A DNA stretch of 64,000 nt from Acidovorax sp. 1608163 (GTDB lineage Bacteria > Pseudomonadota > Gammaproteobacteria > Burkholderiales > Burkholderiaceae_C): positions 3,358,501-3,422,500 of the forward strand of contig NZ_CP033069.1 in the NCBI RefSeq assembly GCF_003669015.1, read 5' to 3'. The translations under genes and the position numbers were made by a program. Below the pieces are notes generated by a model. The model saw nothing but the letters and a program-made list of their open reading frames with translations. It was not told the origin of the DNA and did not search any database. Below are positions 1 through 8,069 of the stretch, piece by piece; the stretch's first letter is position 1; each line of letters begins with the position of its first letter.

Positions 1-288
1 GGTGATGGCCCCCACCAGGGCACCAAACACCACGTGCACATCCACGATGCCAGGCTGCACAATGCCCTTGCCCACCGTGGCCGCCACGGTCAGGTTGTGG
101 AAGACAAAAATCGCCACGCAATTGAAAAAGGCGGCAAAAAGCACTGCCTGCGCAGGCTTGAGCACCCCGGTAGACACCACGGTCGCAATCGAGTTGGCCG
201 CATCATGAAACCCGTTCATGAAGTCGAACAAAATCGCCAGCGCGACGAGCAGCATCACAACCCACAGGGCCGTTTGTACGGTTTCCAT
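1..288 (-). CDS. pit: Inorganic phosphate transporter, PiT family (N-terminal part)
   Basis: Inner-membrane phosphate transporter of the PiT family; only the first 96 residues lie in the window, and the gene runs off the left edge. A hydrophobic first helix leads into the family signature GFHDAANSIAT at residues 26-36, the conserved phosphate-transport repeat. Two further hydrophobic segments follow. The start ATG is 18 bases after the stop of the DUF47 gene on the same strand, so the two form an operon. PiT carriers move metal-phosphate with protons, and pairing with a PhoU-like DUF47 protein is common. Family assignment is firm; substrate specificity is inferred. Confidence 0.93.
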   Translation of the reverse strand, partial: METVQTALWVVMLLVALAILFDFMNGFHDAANSIATVVSTGVLKPAQAVLFAAFFNCVAIFVFHNLTVAATVGKGIVQPGIVDVHVVFGALVGAIT

Positions 289-306
289 GTTGGTCCGCCC
301 GGTGGA

Positions 307-954
307 TCAGGAGTTCTCGAGGACGATGCCCTCGATGCAGTTGGCGACGTCCTCACACTTGTCGGTGATGGTTTCCAGCAGCTCGTAGATGGCCTTGAGC
401 TTGATGACTTCACGCACATCGGGCTCTTCGCGAAACAGCTTGCTCATGGCGCTGCGCATCACGCGGTCGGCGTCGGATTCGAGCCGGTCGATCTCTTCGC
501 AGGTCTTGAGAGCGGCCTCGGCCACAGCGGGGTCGGCAATCTTGTCGAGCAGCTTCACGGCATCGCGCAGGCGCTCGCAGCACTTGAGGCTCAGGTCCGT
601 GAGGCGGGTGATTTCTTCGGTCATGTGGCGCACGTCGTACAGCGCCATGGTTTCTGCCGAGTCCTGGATCAGGTCGGCCACGTCGTCCATCGTGTTGATG
701 AGCGTGTGGATCTGCTCTCGGTCAATGGGGGTGATGAAGGTCTTGTGGATGGCCTTGTTCACGTCGTGCGTAACACGGTCGGCCGCGCGCTCGGCGTTGT
801 CCACATCCTGGTTGTATTTGTCCCGCAGATGGGGGTCGTTGTAGTTGGCCACCAGTTGCGAAAAGGCGCGAGCCGCTTCCACGATGCGATCAGCATGCTG
901 GTTGAACATTTCAAAAAAATTGCCTTCGCGTGGCAACAGCTTGGCAAACAGCAT
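307..954 (-). CDS. DUF47 family PhoU-like protein
   Basis: A 215-residue, all-helical, cytoplasmic protein of the DUF47/PhoU-like family, usual length for the group. It starts MLFAKLLP and carries the family pattern of long amphipathic helices with many acidic and histidine residues, for example DDVADLIQDSAETM in the middle. An AGGAG-like site lies about 7 bases before the ATG. It is the first gene of a two-gene operon with the PiT transporter, so it probably modulates phosphate uptake, as DUF47 partners of Pit do elsewhere. The regulatory role is inference from family and context. Confidence 0.9.
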   Translation of the reverse strand: MLFAKLLPREGNFFEMFNQHADRIVEAARAFSQLVANYNDPHLRDKYNQDVDNAERAADRVTHDVNKAIHKTFITPIDREQIHTLINTMDDVADLIQDSAETMALYDVRHMTEEITRLTDLSLKCCERLRDAVKLLDKIADPAVAEAALKTCEEIDRLESDADRVMRSAMSKLFREEPDVREVIKLKAIYELLETITDKCEDVANCIEGIVLENS

Positions 955-1192
955 GGAAGCTCCTGGTGGGAATTCAAAGATACAAAAGAACGAACGCCAC
1001 GGGGTACCGTGACGGTTTTGTGACGGCGGATTTTAACCGTGCGTGTCTGCCCATCGGTGGCGGCAACCACTCACTTCCAGGCGATGGCAGGCGAAAACAC
1101 ACCCCGCGCCGGTCGCACGACAAGCACCAACCCCAGCCAGGCAGGCCTTTGAGCGACGTTAAGCGCCTTTGTGCGCCGTTGCAGCCTGCAGC

Positions 1193-1555
1193 TCAGGCAC
1201 TGCGAAAGATGAAATACACCGCCCCTACCAGGCACAGGCCAGCCCACAGGTAGTCCAGCTTGAGGGGCTGATCGAGGTAGAACACCGCAAACGGCACAAA
1301 CACCGCCAAGGTGATGACCTCTTGCATGATCTTGAGCTGCCCCACATTGAACTGGGTGAAGCCAATGCGGTTGGCTGGCACCTGCAGCAGGTACTCAAAC
1401 AGCGCAATGCCCCAGCTGACCAGTGCGGCGATGTACCACGGCGACGTGGCCAAGTTCTTGAGGTGCCCGTACCAGGCAAAGGTCATGAAGACATTGCTGG
1501 CCAGCAGCAACAAGACGGTCTGTAGCGAAATCGGCAGAGATTGCAAGGCAGTCAT
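1193..1555 (-). CDS. DUF486 family small membrane protein
   Basis: A 120-residue inner-membrane protein with four hydrophobic helices (LLLLASNVFMTFAWYG, IAALVSWGIALFEYLL, VITLAVFVPFAVFYL, LWAGLCLVGAVYFIF). Sequence and length match the DUF486 family, which resembles half of a drug/metabolite transporter. The ATG before TALQSLPI was chosen because an upstream in-frame ATG at 1585 would add ten residues not expected in the family. It stands alone, between the DUF47-pit operon and the end of the liv operon. Function unknown; a dimeric small-molecule transporter is possible by analogy only. Confidence 0.85.
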   Translation of the reverse strand: MTALQSLPISLQTVLLLLASNVFMTFAWYGHLKNLATSPWYIAALVSWGIALFEYLLQVPANRIGFTQFNVGQLKIMQEVITLAVFVPFAVFYLDQPLKLDYLWAGLCLVGAVYFIFRSA

Positions 1556-1628
1556 GGCGAAGGCGCACAGGCTAGCCCGGCGCAAAGGTGAATGCAGAGC
1601 CGTAAATTATGAACAAAATTCCACCCTC

Positions 1629-1670
1629 GCGCTTGACAGATAAGCGCAAGAAGCTATCAAAAACATAGCA
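1629..1670. repeat. Interspersed palindromic repeat, family A, intergenic
   Basis: Copy of the TAGCGCTTATCC-type repeat between the DUF486 gene and livF. It has a GCGCTTG/TAAGCGC hairpin followed by AAGCTATCAAAAACATAGC, the same order of elements as the other copies in the window. Confidence 0.6.
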
Positions 1671-1690
1671 CCAAGAATGGAGCGAGCAAC

Positions 1691-1720
1691 AAAAAAGGCA
1701 CGGTGTTGCCACCGTGCCTT
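1691..1720 (-). terminator. Intrinsic terminator of the liv operon
   Basis: On the minus strand a perfect 9-bp stem, GGCACGGTG with CACCGTGCC, encloses a 4-base loop and is followed at once by six T residues. It lies 46 bases after the livF stop and closes the liv operon. Confidence 0.9.
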
Positions 1721-1765
1721 CCATCTGTCTCGGCCACCCCGCGCACAGCGCCAGGGGCCATGGCT

Positions 1766-2494
1766 TCACTCGCCCAGGTAGGCTGCACGCACCTTGGGGT
1801 CGTTCAGCAGTTCCTGGCCAGGGCCGGTCATAGTGATCAAGCCCGACTCCATCACGTAGCCACGGTCAGCCAAGGCCAGCGCACGGCTGGCGTTCTGCTC
1901 GACCAGCACGATGGTCACGCCCAGGGCGTACACATCGCGCACCACTTCAAAGATCTTGTCGACCATGATGGGCGACAGGCCCATGGAAGGCTCGTCCAGC
2001 AGCAACACCTTGGGCTGGCTCATCAGCGCACGGCCCATGGCCAGCATTTGCTGCTCACCGCCCGACATGGTGCCGGCCAGCTGGTCCTTGCGCTCGCGCA
2101 GGCGCGGGAAGATGGTGAACATCTTCTCGATGTCAGCCAGGATGCCCGCTTTGTCGCGGCGGATGTAGGCACCCATCTGCAGGTTTTCGGTGATGGTCAT
2201 GCGGGCGAACACGCCACGGCCTTCCGGCACCATCACCAGGCCCTTTTTCACCAGGTCCCACGCGCCCTTGCCCTTGATGCTTTCGCCCAGGTACTCGATG
2301 TCGCCATCGTTGATCGGCAGCGTGCCGGTGATGGCCTTCATGGTGGTGGTCTTGCCCGCACCGTTGGAGCCGATCAGCGACACCAGCTCGCCTTCACGCA
2401 CTTCAAAGTCCACGCCCTTGACGGCCTGGATACCGCCGTAGGCCACTTTCAGGCCCTTGACCTGCAGCAGTACCTTGTTGGATTTTTCGGCCAT
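1766..2494 (-). CDS. livF: Branched-chain amino acid ABC transporter ATPase LivF
   Basis: Cytoplasmic ATPase of a branched-chain (hydrophobic) amino acid ABC importer, 242 residues, usual for LivF. Walker A is GSNGAGKTT, the signature is SGGEQQ, Walker B LLLDEPSMGL, followed by the switch histidine region VLVEQN. The ATG at 2494 is preferred over a TTG two codons upstream because GGAGG lies about 9 bases before it. It begins 2 bases after the livG stop, so translation is probably coupled. Last gene of livH-livM-livG-livF. The exact substrate cannot be read from the ATPase. Confidence 0.94.
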   Translation of the reverse strand: MAEKSNKVLLQVKGLKVAYGGIQAVKGVDFEVREGELVSLIGSNGAGKTTTMKAITGTLPINDGDIEYLGESIKGKGAWDLVKKGLVMVPEGRGVFARMTITENLQMGAYIRRDKAGILADIEKMFTIFPRLRERKDQLAGTMSGGEQQMLAMGRALMSQPKVLLLDEPSMGLSPIMVDKIFEVVRDVYALGVTIVLVEQNASRALALADRGYVMESGLITMTGPGQELLNDPKVRAAYLGE

Positions 2495-2496
2495 TC

Positions 2497-3279
2497 TCAA
2501 TGTCCTCCGGTGCCCAGATAGGCCTCAATCACTTTTTCATTCTTCTGCACGGTGGCAGGCGTGCCTTCGGCGATCTGCTTGCCGTAGTCCAGCACCGTCA
2601 CGCGATCGCACAGGCCCATCACCAGCTTCACATCGTGCTCGATGAGCAAGATGGTGCGGTTGTCCTTGCGGATCTGGTCGATCAGCTCGCGCAGTTGCAC
2701 CTTCTCGGTGGCGTTCATGCCAGCGGCGGGTTCGTCCAGCGCGATCAGCTGAGGGTCGGTCGCCAGGGCGCGAGCGATCTCCAGGCGGCGCTGGTCACCG
2801 TAGCTCAGGGTGCGGGCCTTGTAGTCGGCAAACTTGCCGATGCCCACATAGTCCAGCAGCTCTTGCGCGCGCTTGGCAATCGCGGCTTCCTCTTCCTTGA
2901 AGGCCTTGGTCCGCAGCACGGCGCCCAGCAGGCCCGATTTGGTACGGATGTGGCGGCCCACCATCACGTTTTCCAGCGCCGTCATTTCTGCAAACAGGCG
3001 GATGTTCTGGAAGGTGCGGGCAATGCCGGCCTTGGCCACTTCGTGCACGGCCGTGGGCTCATAGGGCTTGCCTGCCAGCTCAAAGGTGCCGCTGTCGGGG
3101 GTGTAGAGACCGGTGATCACGTTGAAAAACGTGGTTTTGCCAGCGCCGTTGGGGCCGATCAGGCCGTAGACCTGACCGCGTTCAATCGTGATGCCCACAT
3201 CAGAGAGGGCTTGCAGGCCGCCGAAGCGCTTGGAAATGCCTGCAACCTTGAGCACCACATCGTTGGATTTTTCTGCCAT
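2497..3279 (-). CDS. livG: Branched-chain amino acid ABC transporter ATPase LivG
   Basis: Second ATPase of the Liv importer, 260 residues. Walker A GPNGAGKTT, signature LSYGDQRR, Walker B LIALDEPAAGMN, then LLIEHD. The longer insert between Walker A and the signature is typical of LivG and distinguishes it from LivF. It opens MAEKSND, almost the same as LivF's MAEKSNK, which suggests an ancient duplication or conversion of the 5' end. It follows livM by 22 bases and precedes livF by 2 bases. Forms the ATPase pair with LivF under the LivH-LivM permeases. Confidence 0.94.
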   Translation of the reverse strand: MAEKSNDVVLKVAGISKRFGGLQALSDVGITIERGQVYGLIGPNGAGKTTFFNVITGLYTPDSGTFELAGKPYEPTAVHEVAKAGIARTFQNIRLFAEMTALENVMVGRHIRTKSGLLGAVLRTKAFKEEEAAIAKRAQELLDYVGIGKFADYKARTLSYGDQRRLEIARALATDPQLIALDEPAAGMNATEKVQLRELIDQIRKDNRTILLIEHDVKLVMGLCDRVTVLDYGKQIAEGTPATVQKNEKVIEAYLGTGGH

Positions 3280-3301
3280 GTTCTAACTTTCTGCGATGGG
3301 T

Positions 3302-4378
3302 TCAAGTCTTCTGGGTCAGGCTCTTGCCGTGCTCGGGCGCAGGCCACAAACCGCGGGGGCGCAGCAACATGATGATGATCATGGCCAGGGCAATCAGCAG
3401 TTGGCGCAGGATGGCCGAGTCCAGGCGGCCGTCGGTCATGGCCTGCAGCGGGCCGGCCACATAGCGCAGCACTTCAGGCAATGCGGCCAGCAAGATCGCG
3501 CCCAGAATGACGCCAGGAATGTGGCCAATGCCGCCCAGCACCACCATGGCGATGATCATCACGGATTCCATCAGGCTGAACGACTCGGGCGAGACGAAGC
3601 CCTGGAAGGCACCGAACATGGCGCCCGACACGCCGCCAAACGAGGCGCCCATGCCAAAGGCCAGCAGCTTGAGGTTGCGGGTGTTGATGCCCATGGCCTT
3701 GGCAGCAATTTCGTCTTCGCGGATGGCCATCCAGGCGCGGCCCACGCGCGAGTCCTGCAAGCGGTAGCAAATCACCACGCTGATGACCACGAGGATCATG
3801 AACAGGTAGTAGTACAGCGTGACGGAGTTGATATCAAAGCCGAACAGCTCCAGGCGCTTGCCCAGGTCCAGGCCGAAGATCTTGACCGAGTCGATCTGGC
3901 CAATGCCCTTGGGGCCATTGGTCAGGTTGACGGGGTGATCCAGGTTGTTCAGGAAGATGCGGATGATTTCGCCAAAGCCCAGCGTCACGATGGCCAGGTA
4001 GTCACCGCGCAGCTTGAGCGTAGGTGCACCCAGCAAAGCCCCAAACAGGGCCGCCAGCAAAGCCGCCAGCGGAATCACCAGCCACAGCGAGGTGTGCAAG
4101 CCGTTAGGGAACATCGCGGCAAAGGCCGCAAAGTTGTCCGCCAGGTGCGGCGAGGCCATCAGGCCAAACAGGTAGGCACCCACGGCGTAAAACGCCACGT
4201 AGCCCAGGTCAAGCAGGCCTGCGTAGCCCACCACGATGTTCAGGCCCAGGGCCAGCATCACGTACAGCAGGGCCAGATCGGCGATACGCACCCAGGCGTT
4301 GCCAAAGAATTGCAGGATCAGCGGCAGGACGAGCAGCGCAATGCCGCCCAGGATCCAGTTGATTTTGGTGTTCTTCAT
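3302..4378 (-). CDS. livM: Branched-chain amino acid ABC permease LivM
   Basis: Inner-membrane permease, 358 residues from the ATG at 4378, which has GAGGAG about 9 bases upstream; the frame is open further up but the extra N-terminus is not hydrophobic. Multiple transmembrane helices and the conserved YLAIVTLGFGEIIR and cytoplasmic-loop motif AIREDEIAAKAMGIN, which contacts the ATPase, are present. It lies 13 bases after livH. With LivH it forms the membrane channel for hydrophobic amino acids or related amides. Confidence 0.93.
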   Translation of the reverse strand: MKNTKINWILGGIALLVLPLILQFFGNAWVRIADLALLYVMLALGLNIVVGYAGLLDLGYVAFYAVGAYLFGLMASPHLADNFAAFAAMFPNGLHTSLWLVIPLAALLAALFGALLGAPTLKLRGDYLAIVTLGFGEIIRIFLNNLDHPVNLTNGPKGIGQIDSVKIFGLDLGKRLELFGFDINSVTLYYYLFMILVVISVVICYRLQDSRVGRAWMAIREDEIAAKAMGINTRNLKLLAFGMGASFGGVSGAMFGAFQGFVSPESFSLMESVMIIAMVVLGGIGHIPGVILGAILLAALPEVLRYVAGPLQAMTDGRLDSAILRQLLIALAMIIIMLLRPRGLWPAPEHGKSLTQKT

Positions 4379-4391
4379 GGTGTGAGGCTCC

Positions 4392-5321
4392 TCAGGCGCG
4401 ATCCGCCACACGCTCACCCAGCAGGCCCGAGGGGCGCAGCGTCAGGATGATGATGAGCACAATGAACGCAAAGATGTCTGTGTAGTGGCTGCCCAGCACA
4501 CCGCCCGTCAAGGTGCCGATGTAGCCCGAGCCGATGGCTTCGATCAAGCCCAGCAAAATGCCGCCCACCACCGCACCGGCCAAATTGCCGATACCGCCAA
4601 ACACCGCAGCCGTGAAAGCCTTCAAACCAGGCAAAAAGCCCATGGTGTGCTGCGCAGTGCCGTAGTTGGAGGCATACATGATGCCGGCGATGGCCGCCAA
4701 GATGGCGCCAATGATGAAGGTGGCAGAAATCACCATGTCAGGCTTCACACCCATCAAAGAGGCCACGCGGGGGTTCTCCGCCGTGGCGCGCATGGCGCGG
4801 CCCAGGTTGGTGTGGTTGACCAGATAGACCAGCGAAGCCAGTGCCACGGCCGTCACGCCCAGAATCAGAATCTGCGTGGGGGTGATGAAAGCGCCGCCCA
4901 CTTCGAAAGGAGTGCTGGACAGCAGCGTGGGATAGGGCTTGTAGTTAGGCTTCCAGATGATCATTGCCAGCGTTTGCAGCAAGATGGACATCCCGATCGC
5001 CGTGATCAGCGGAGCCAGCCGGGGGCTGCTGCGCAGGGGGCGGTAGGCCACTTTTTCAATGACGAAATTGAGGCTGGCGGCAACGATACAGGCGATCAGC
5101 GTGGCCAAAAGCAAAACGAGCCACCCAGGCGCGCCGGGCATGGCCTCTTGCATCAGGCCGATACAGCTCCAACTGGTGAGTGCACCGATCATCAATACCT
5201 CGCCGTGGGCGAAATTGATCAGTTGAATAATGCCGTACACCATCGTGTAGCCCAAGGCTATCAAGGCGTACATGCTGCCCAATACCAGACCGTTGATGAT
5301 CTGCTGCAGCAAAATGTCCAT
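4392..5321 (-). CDS. livH: Branched-chain amino acid ABC permease LivH
   Basis: Inner-membrane permease, 309 residues, first gene of the operon. The N-terminus MDILLQQIINGLVLGSMYAL and the segment GYTMVYGIIQLINFAHGE are hallmark LivH sequences; the ATPase-contact loop reads RAMRATAENPRVASLMGV. AAGGA lies 6-10 bases before the ATG. No gene for a periplasmic binding protein (LivK) sits next to it, although one often does; that component must be elsewhere. The leader upstream contains a terminator-like hairpin, noted separately. Confidence 0.93.
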   Translation of the reverse strand: MDILLQQIINGLVLGSMYALIALGYTMVYGIIQLINFAHGEVLMIGALTSWSCIGLMQEAMPGAPGWLVLLLATLIACIVAASLNFVIEKVAYRPLRSSPRLAPLITAIGMSILLQTLAMIIWKPNYKPYPTLLSSTPFEVGGAFITPTQILILGVTAVALASLVYLVNHTNLGRAMRATAENPRVASLMGVKPDMVISATFIIGAILAAIAGIMYASNYGTAQHTMGFLPGLKAFTAAVFGGIGNLAGAVVGGILLGLIEAIGSGYIGTLTGGVLGSHYTDIFAFIVLIIILTLRPSGLLGERVADRA

Positions 5322-5358
5322 AAAAAAGTCCTTCGTTTGTGACGTGCCCATCTTGCAG

Positions 5359-5374
5359 GCACCGAAATCGGTGC
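5359..5374. promoter_or_regulatory. Inverted repeat in the livH leader
   Basis: A perfect palindrome, GCACCGA with TCGGTGC around a 2-base centre, lies 38 bases before the livH start. It could be an operator or an RNA hairpin near the translation start. Nothing identifies the factor. Confidence 0.45.
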
Positions 5375-5402
5375 AGCCTTTTGGGCCCGACTGCCATCTA
5401 GC

Positions 5403-5436
5403 AAAAAACCCGCCAGAAATGCTGCTGCGCGGGTTT
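5403..5436 (-). terminator. Intrinsic terminator between rarA and livH
   Basis: Minus-strand stem AAACCCGC with GCGGGTTT around a 15-base loop, ending in a T run that overlaps the stem. It either ends rarA transcripts, 200 bases after that stop codon, or sits in the livH leader as an attenuator; a candidate promoter lies between rarA and this hairpin. Confidence 0.7.
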
Positions 5437-5542
5437 GTGGTCGGGATTGTAGCCAGTAGTCGATTCGCTCCCACGCCAGTATTGGCGGGGTTTTCCCGTG
5501 GATTTGCGCTCCATCAGGTGCAAACGCCACGCATAAGGAATT

Positions 5543-5571
5543 TTGATAGACCTACTGCAAATGATGTGCAA
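5543..5571 (-). promoter_or_regulatory. Candidate promoter of the liv operon
   Basis: Minus strand TTGCAC, 17-base spacer, TATCAA. It lies downstream of rarA and upstream of the terminator-like hairpin at 5403-5436. I saw no better sigma-70 pair between that hairpin and livH. A hairpin with 7-bp arms (CCGACCT/AGGTCGG) lies just upstream at 5580-5599. Confidence 0.4.
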
Positions 5572-5635
5572 ACTTATTACCGACCTCATGCAAGGTCGGC
5601 ATAAAGAGGCAAATTGTTGACCCCGGTCAGAGTTT

Positions 5636-6994
5636 TCAGCCGTTTTCGGCACTGCCCGGCGCATCCGAAGCAGTGGCCGAGGCCGTCGCATTGCGCTCAC
5701 GCAAATCGCGCAGTTTTTGCGCAATTTTGATCTCCAGCCCCCGCTCCACGGGCTCATAAAAGCCGGGCTCGGGCATGTCGTCGGGCAAATACCGCTCGCC
5801 CGCAGCAAAGCCGTCCACCTCGTCATGGGCGTAGCGGTAGCCCTTGCCGTAGTCCAGCTGCTTCATCAGCTGCGTGGGCGCATTGCGCAAGTGCATGGGC
5901 ACAGGCCGGGTGCCGTCCTGCTTCACCCAGGCTTTGGCGGCGTTGTAGGCCTTGTAGACCGCGTTGGACTTGGGGGCCACGGCCAGATAGACCACACACT
6001 CTGCCAGGGCCAGCTCGCCCTCGGGCGAGCCCAGGCGCTCGTACACCTCAGCGGCATCCAGCGCCAGCCGCAGGGCACGCGGGTCGGCCAGGCCGATGTC
6101 CTCACTGGCCATGCGCACCAGGCGGCGGGCCATGTAGCGCGGGTCGGCACCGCCGTCGAGCATGCGCACCAGCCAGTACAGCGCCGCATCGGGGTCAGAG
6201 CCGCGCACCGATTTGTGCAGCGCGCTGATGGTGTCGTAGAACTGCTCGCCGCCCTTGTCGTAGCGGCGCATGCGCTCGCCAAGCACCTTGAGCAGCCAGG
6301 CATCGGTGATCTCTGGCAGCTTCTCCTGCGTGGCCGCCATGGCCAGGGTTTCGAGCGTGTTGAGCAGCTTGCGGGCATCGCCGTCGGCATAGGCCACCAA
6401 GCGGTCTATTGCTATGCTTTCCATAGCTGGTACCGCTTGATGGGATTGCGCCAGGGCCACAATTTGCTTTAAGTCGTCAGCCGACAACGGCTGCAGCACA
6501 TACACCGCCGCCCGCGACAGCAGCGCGGAGTTCACCTCGAACGAGGGGTTCTCGGTGGTCGCCCCGATGAAGGTGAACAGGCCGCTTTCCACATGCGGCA
6601 AAAAGGCGTCTTGCTGGCTCTTGTTGAAGCGGTGCACCTCGTCCACAAACACCAGGGTGCGCTGCTGCATCAGCCCGTCGCGGGCCGCCTGGGCGCGCTC
6701 CACCGCCTCGCGAATGTCCTTCACCCCCCCCAACACCGCACTGATGCTGATGAACTGCGCGTCAAACGCATCGGCCATCAGCCGGGCAATGGTGGTTTTG
6801 CCCACGCCCGGCGGGCCCCACAGAATGCAGCTATGCGGGCGGCCCGACTCGAACGCCAGCCGCAGCGGCATGCCCGGCCCCAGCACATGCTGCTGGCCCA
6901 CCACCTCGGCCAGAGTGCGCGGGCGCAAAATTTCGGCCAAAGGCTGGTGCAAGCCCAACGGGCTTGGGGTGGAGTCAGAGGGTTTTCGGCTCAT
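5636..6994 (-). CDS. rarA: Replication-associated recombination protein RarA (MgsA)
   Basis: AAA+ ATPase of the RarA/MgsA/WRNIP1 family, 452 residues, acting at stalled replication forks. Visible motifs: Walker A WGPPGVGKTT, Walker B LVFVDEVHRFNKSQQD, sensor 1 IGATTENPSFEVN, arginine-finger region LLSRA, and the C-terminal tetramerisation region with YLPDDM. The start MSRKPSDS was chosen over an ATG four codons upstream; neither has a strong ribosome site. Residues near AVPAMESIAIDRL are encoded by a family A repeat copy at 6406-6440, in a surface linker. In many proteobacteria lolA and ftsK lie next to rarA, as here. Confidence 0.95.
   Translation of the reverse strand: MSRKPSDSTPSPLGLHQPLAEILRPRTLAEVVGQQHVLGPGMPLRLAFESGRPHSCILWGPPGVGKTTIARLMADAFDAQFISISAVLGGVKDIREAVERAQAARDGLMQQRTLVFVDEVHRFNKSQQDAFLPHVESGLFTFIGATTENPSFEVNSALLSRAAVYVLQPLSADDLKQIVALAQSHQAVPAMESIAIDRLVAYADGDARKLLNTLETLAMAATQEKLPEITDAWLLKVLGERMRRYDKGGEQFYDTISALHKSVRGSDPDAALYWLVRMLDGGADPRYMARRLVRMASEDIGLADPRALRLALDAAEVYERLGSPEGELALAECVVYLAVAPKSNAVYKAYNAAKAWVKQDGTRPVPMHLRNAPTQLMKQLDYGKGYRYAHDEVDGFAAGERYLPDDMPEPGFYEPVERGLEIKIAQKLRDLRERNATASATASDAPGSAENG
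6406..6440. repeat. Family A repeat copy inside rarA
   Basis: ATTGCTATGCTTTCCATAGC followed by TGGTACCGCTTGATGG matches the first half of the family A consensus. It is read in frame as part of rarA. Confidence 0.5.
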
Positions 6995-7006
6995 GGGGTA
7001 TGGCAC

Positions 7007-7172
7007 CTAGTGCCCTGAGTTGGAAGTTCGTTGATGAAATAAAGAGGTCGAAATCGTCGTCAGGCAAGGCGCAAACCGCAGCGATAGCCGTAGCTATCGC
7101 GAGGATTTGCAACGCGGCATGGCGGCGATTCTCGGCATCTTTATGAAACGAATCTCCAACTCAGGACACTAG
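7007..7172. mobile_element. MITE-like element, near-perfect full-length palindrome
   Basis: About 165 bp between lolA and rarA whose two halves are inverted copies. The left end reads TAGTGCCCTGAGTTGGAAGT and the complement of the right end reads TAGTGTCCTGAGTTGGAGAT. The centre is GCGATAGC-CGTA-GCTATCGC at 7081-7100, exactly midway. Both ends sit in CTAG, consistent with a TA target duplication as made by IS630/mariner-type transposases, and a GCAC direct repeat also flanks the element. It has no credible protein. A non-autonomous MITE is the best reading; a large structured RNA or REP-like hairpin is the alternative. Confidence 0.75.
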
Positions 7173-7238
7173 GCACAACGCGGTTTGGTCAGAAGGCTCT
7201 GCCACAGGCACACGGCATCAAGGGTAAAAATGGCCTGC

Positions 7239-7281
7239 AGCGCTTTATCAATAAGCGCAAGCAGCTATGCAAACCATAGCA
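7239..7281. repeat. Family A repeat, intergenic, downstream of lolA
   Basis: AGCGCTTTATCAATAAGCGC hairpin followed by AAGCAGCTATGCAAACCATAGC. It lies about 50 bases beyond the lolA stop and could help end or stabilise that transcript. Confidence 0.6.
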
Positions 7282-7331
7282 TTTTCAGCCTCCCCTCAGC
7301 TGACCACCGTGGGTTGGTGCCTTGAGGGGGC

Positions 7332-7964
7332 TTATTGCTTGACCACGTCCGCACCTGCAGGCGGCTTGAACTGGAAGGTGCCCGCTGGCAGCGCGGGGTT
7401 GACCTGCATGCCCTTGAACCGAATGGCCGAGCGCTGACCAAAGCTATCCACAATGTCGAGCGCCGTCAGTTGCTCGCCCGCAAAACCCACGCGCACGCTT
7501 TGCAGCTGCCCGTCCTTGGCCTTGGGCGTGGCCTGCACCCATTGCAGGCCGTCCTGGTCAGGGGCCGACTCCAGGGCGAAATCAGCACGCAAGGCCGACA
7601 AGTCTGCCGCCGAGGCAATCAGCGCGGCGGGTGTGGAGCCCAGCGCCTGCGCCTGCGAGCGCTGGGTGACCTGGTTCAGGTCCACATCCAGCAGCCACAG
7701 GGTTTGCCCATCGGCCACGATGGTTTGCTCAAACGGCTTTTGGTACACAAACTTGAAGCGCCCCGGGCGCTGGAACTCAAACGTGCCGCTGGAGGTTTTG
7801 CTGCGGGCGGCCTGCCCGTCCTTGGGCGGCGCGGTGACCACCTGCGTGAAGTCCGCACGCCCGGTGTGCGTGCCCTTCATGAAGCCTTCCAGGCTTTTAA
7901 GCCCGTCAGCGCTTGCCAGACCAGCGCTGGCAGCTATCAAAATAGTAGTGACGATTTTTTTCAA
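7332..7964 (-). CDS. lolA: Outer-membrane lipoprotein carrier protein LolA
   Basis: Periplasmic chaperone that carries lipoproteins from LolCDE to LolB, 210 residues. A TTG start is chosen: it has GAGGA 7-8 bases upstream and gives MKKIVTTILIAASAGLASA, a standard signal peptide with cleavage near residue 19; an upstream ATG would bury this signal. The LolA fold is supported by the run FEFQRPGRFKFVYQKPFEQTIVADG and the late segment RFKGMQVNPALPAGTFQFKPPAG. The signal-peptide codons overlap a family A repeat fragment. It follows ftsK, separated by a terminator. Confidence 0.93.
   Translation of the reverse strand: MKKIVTTILIAASAGLASADGLKSLEGFMKGTHTGRADFTQVVTAPPKDGQAARSKTSSGTFEFQRPGRFKFVYQKPFEQTIVADGQTLWLLDVDLNQVTQRSQAQALGSTPAALIASAADLSALRADFALESAPDQDGLQWVQATPKAKDGQLQSVRVGFAGEQLTALDIVDSFGQRSAIRFKGMQVNPALPAGTFQFKPPAGADVVKQ
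7922..7952. repeat. Family A repeat fragment inside the lolA signal-peptide codons
   Basis: On the minus strand TACTATTTTGATAGCTGCC followed by AGCGCT matches part of the family A consensus. It encodes the hydrophobic core of the LolA signal peptide. Confidence 0.45.
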
Positions 7965-8038
7965 AACGAATTCCTCAAACGCGACAGCGGCAGACACCTT
8001 AGGCCCCAAACCGGTTTACCCAAGTCAGCCAACACCGC

Positions 8039-8059
8039 AAAAAGGCCGCACAGCGGCCC
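8039..8059 (-). terminator. Intrinsic terminator after ftsK
   Basis: Minus-strand stem GGCCGC, 3-base loop, GCGGCC, followed by five T residues. It lies about 11 bases after the ftsK stop and separates ftsK from lolA, so lolA needs read-through or its own promoter in the short gap. Confidence 0.85.
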
Positions 8060-8069
8060 GCATAGATGT

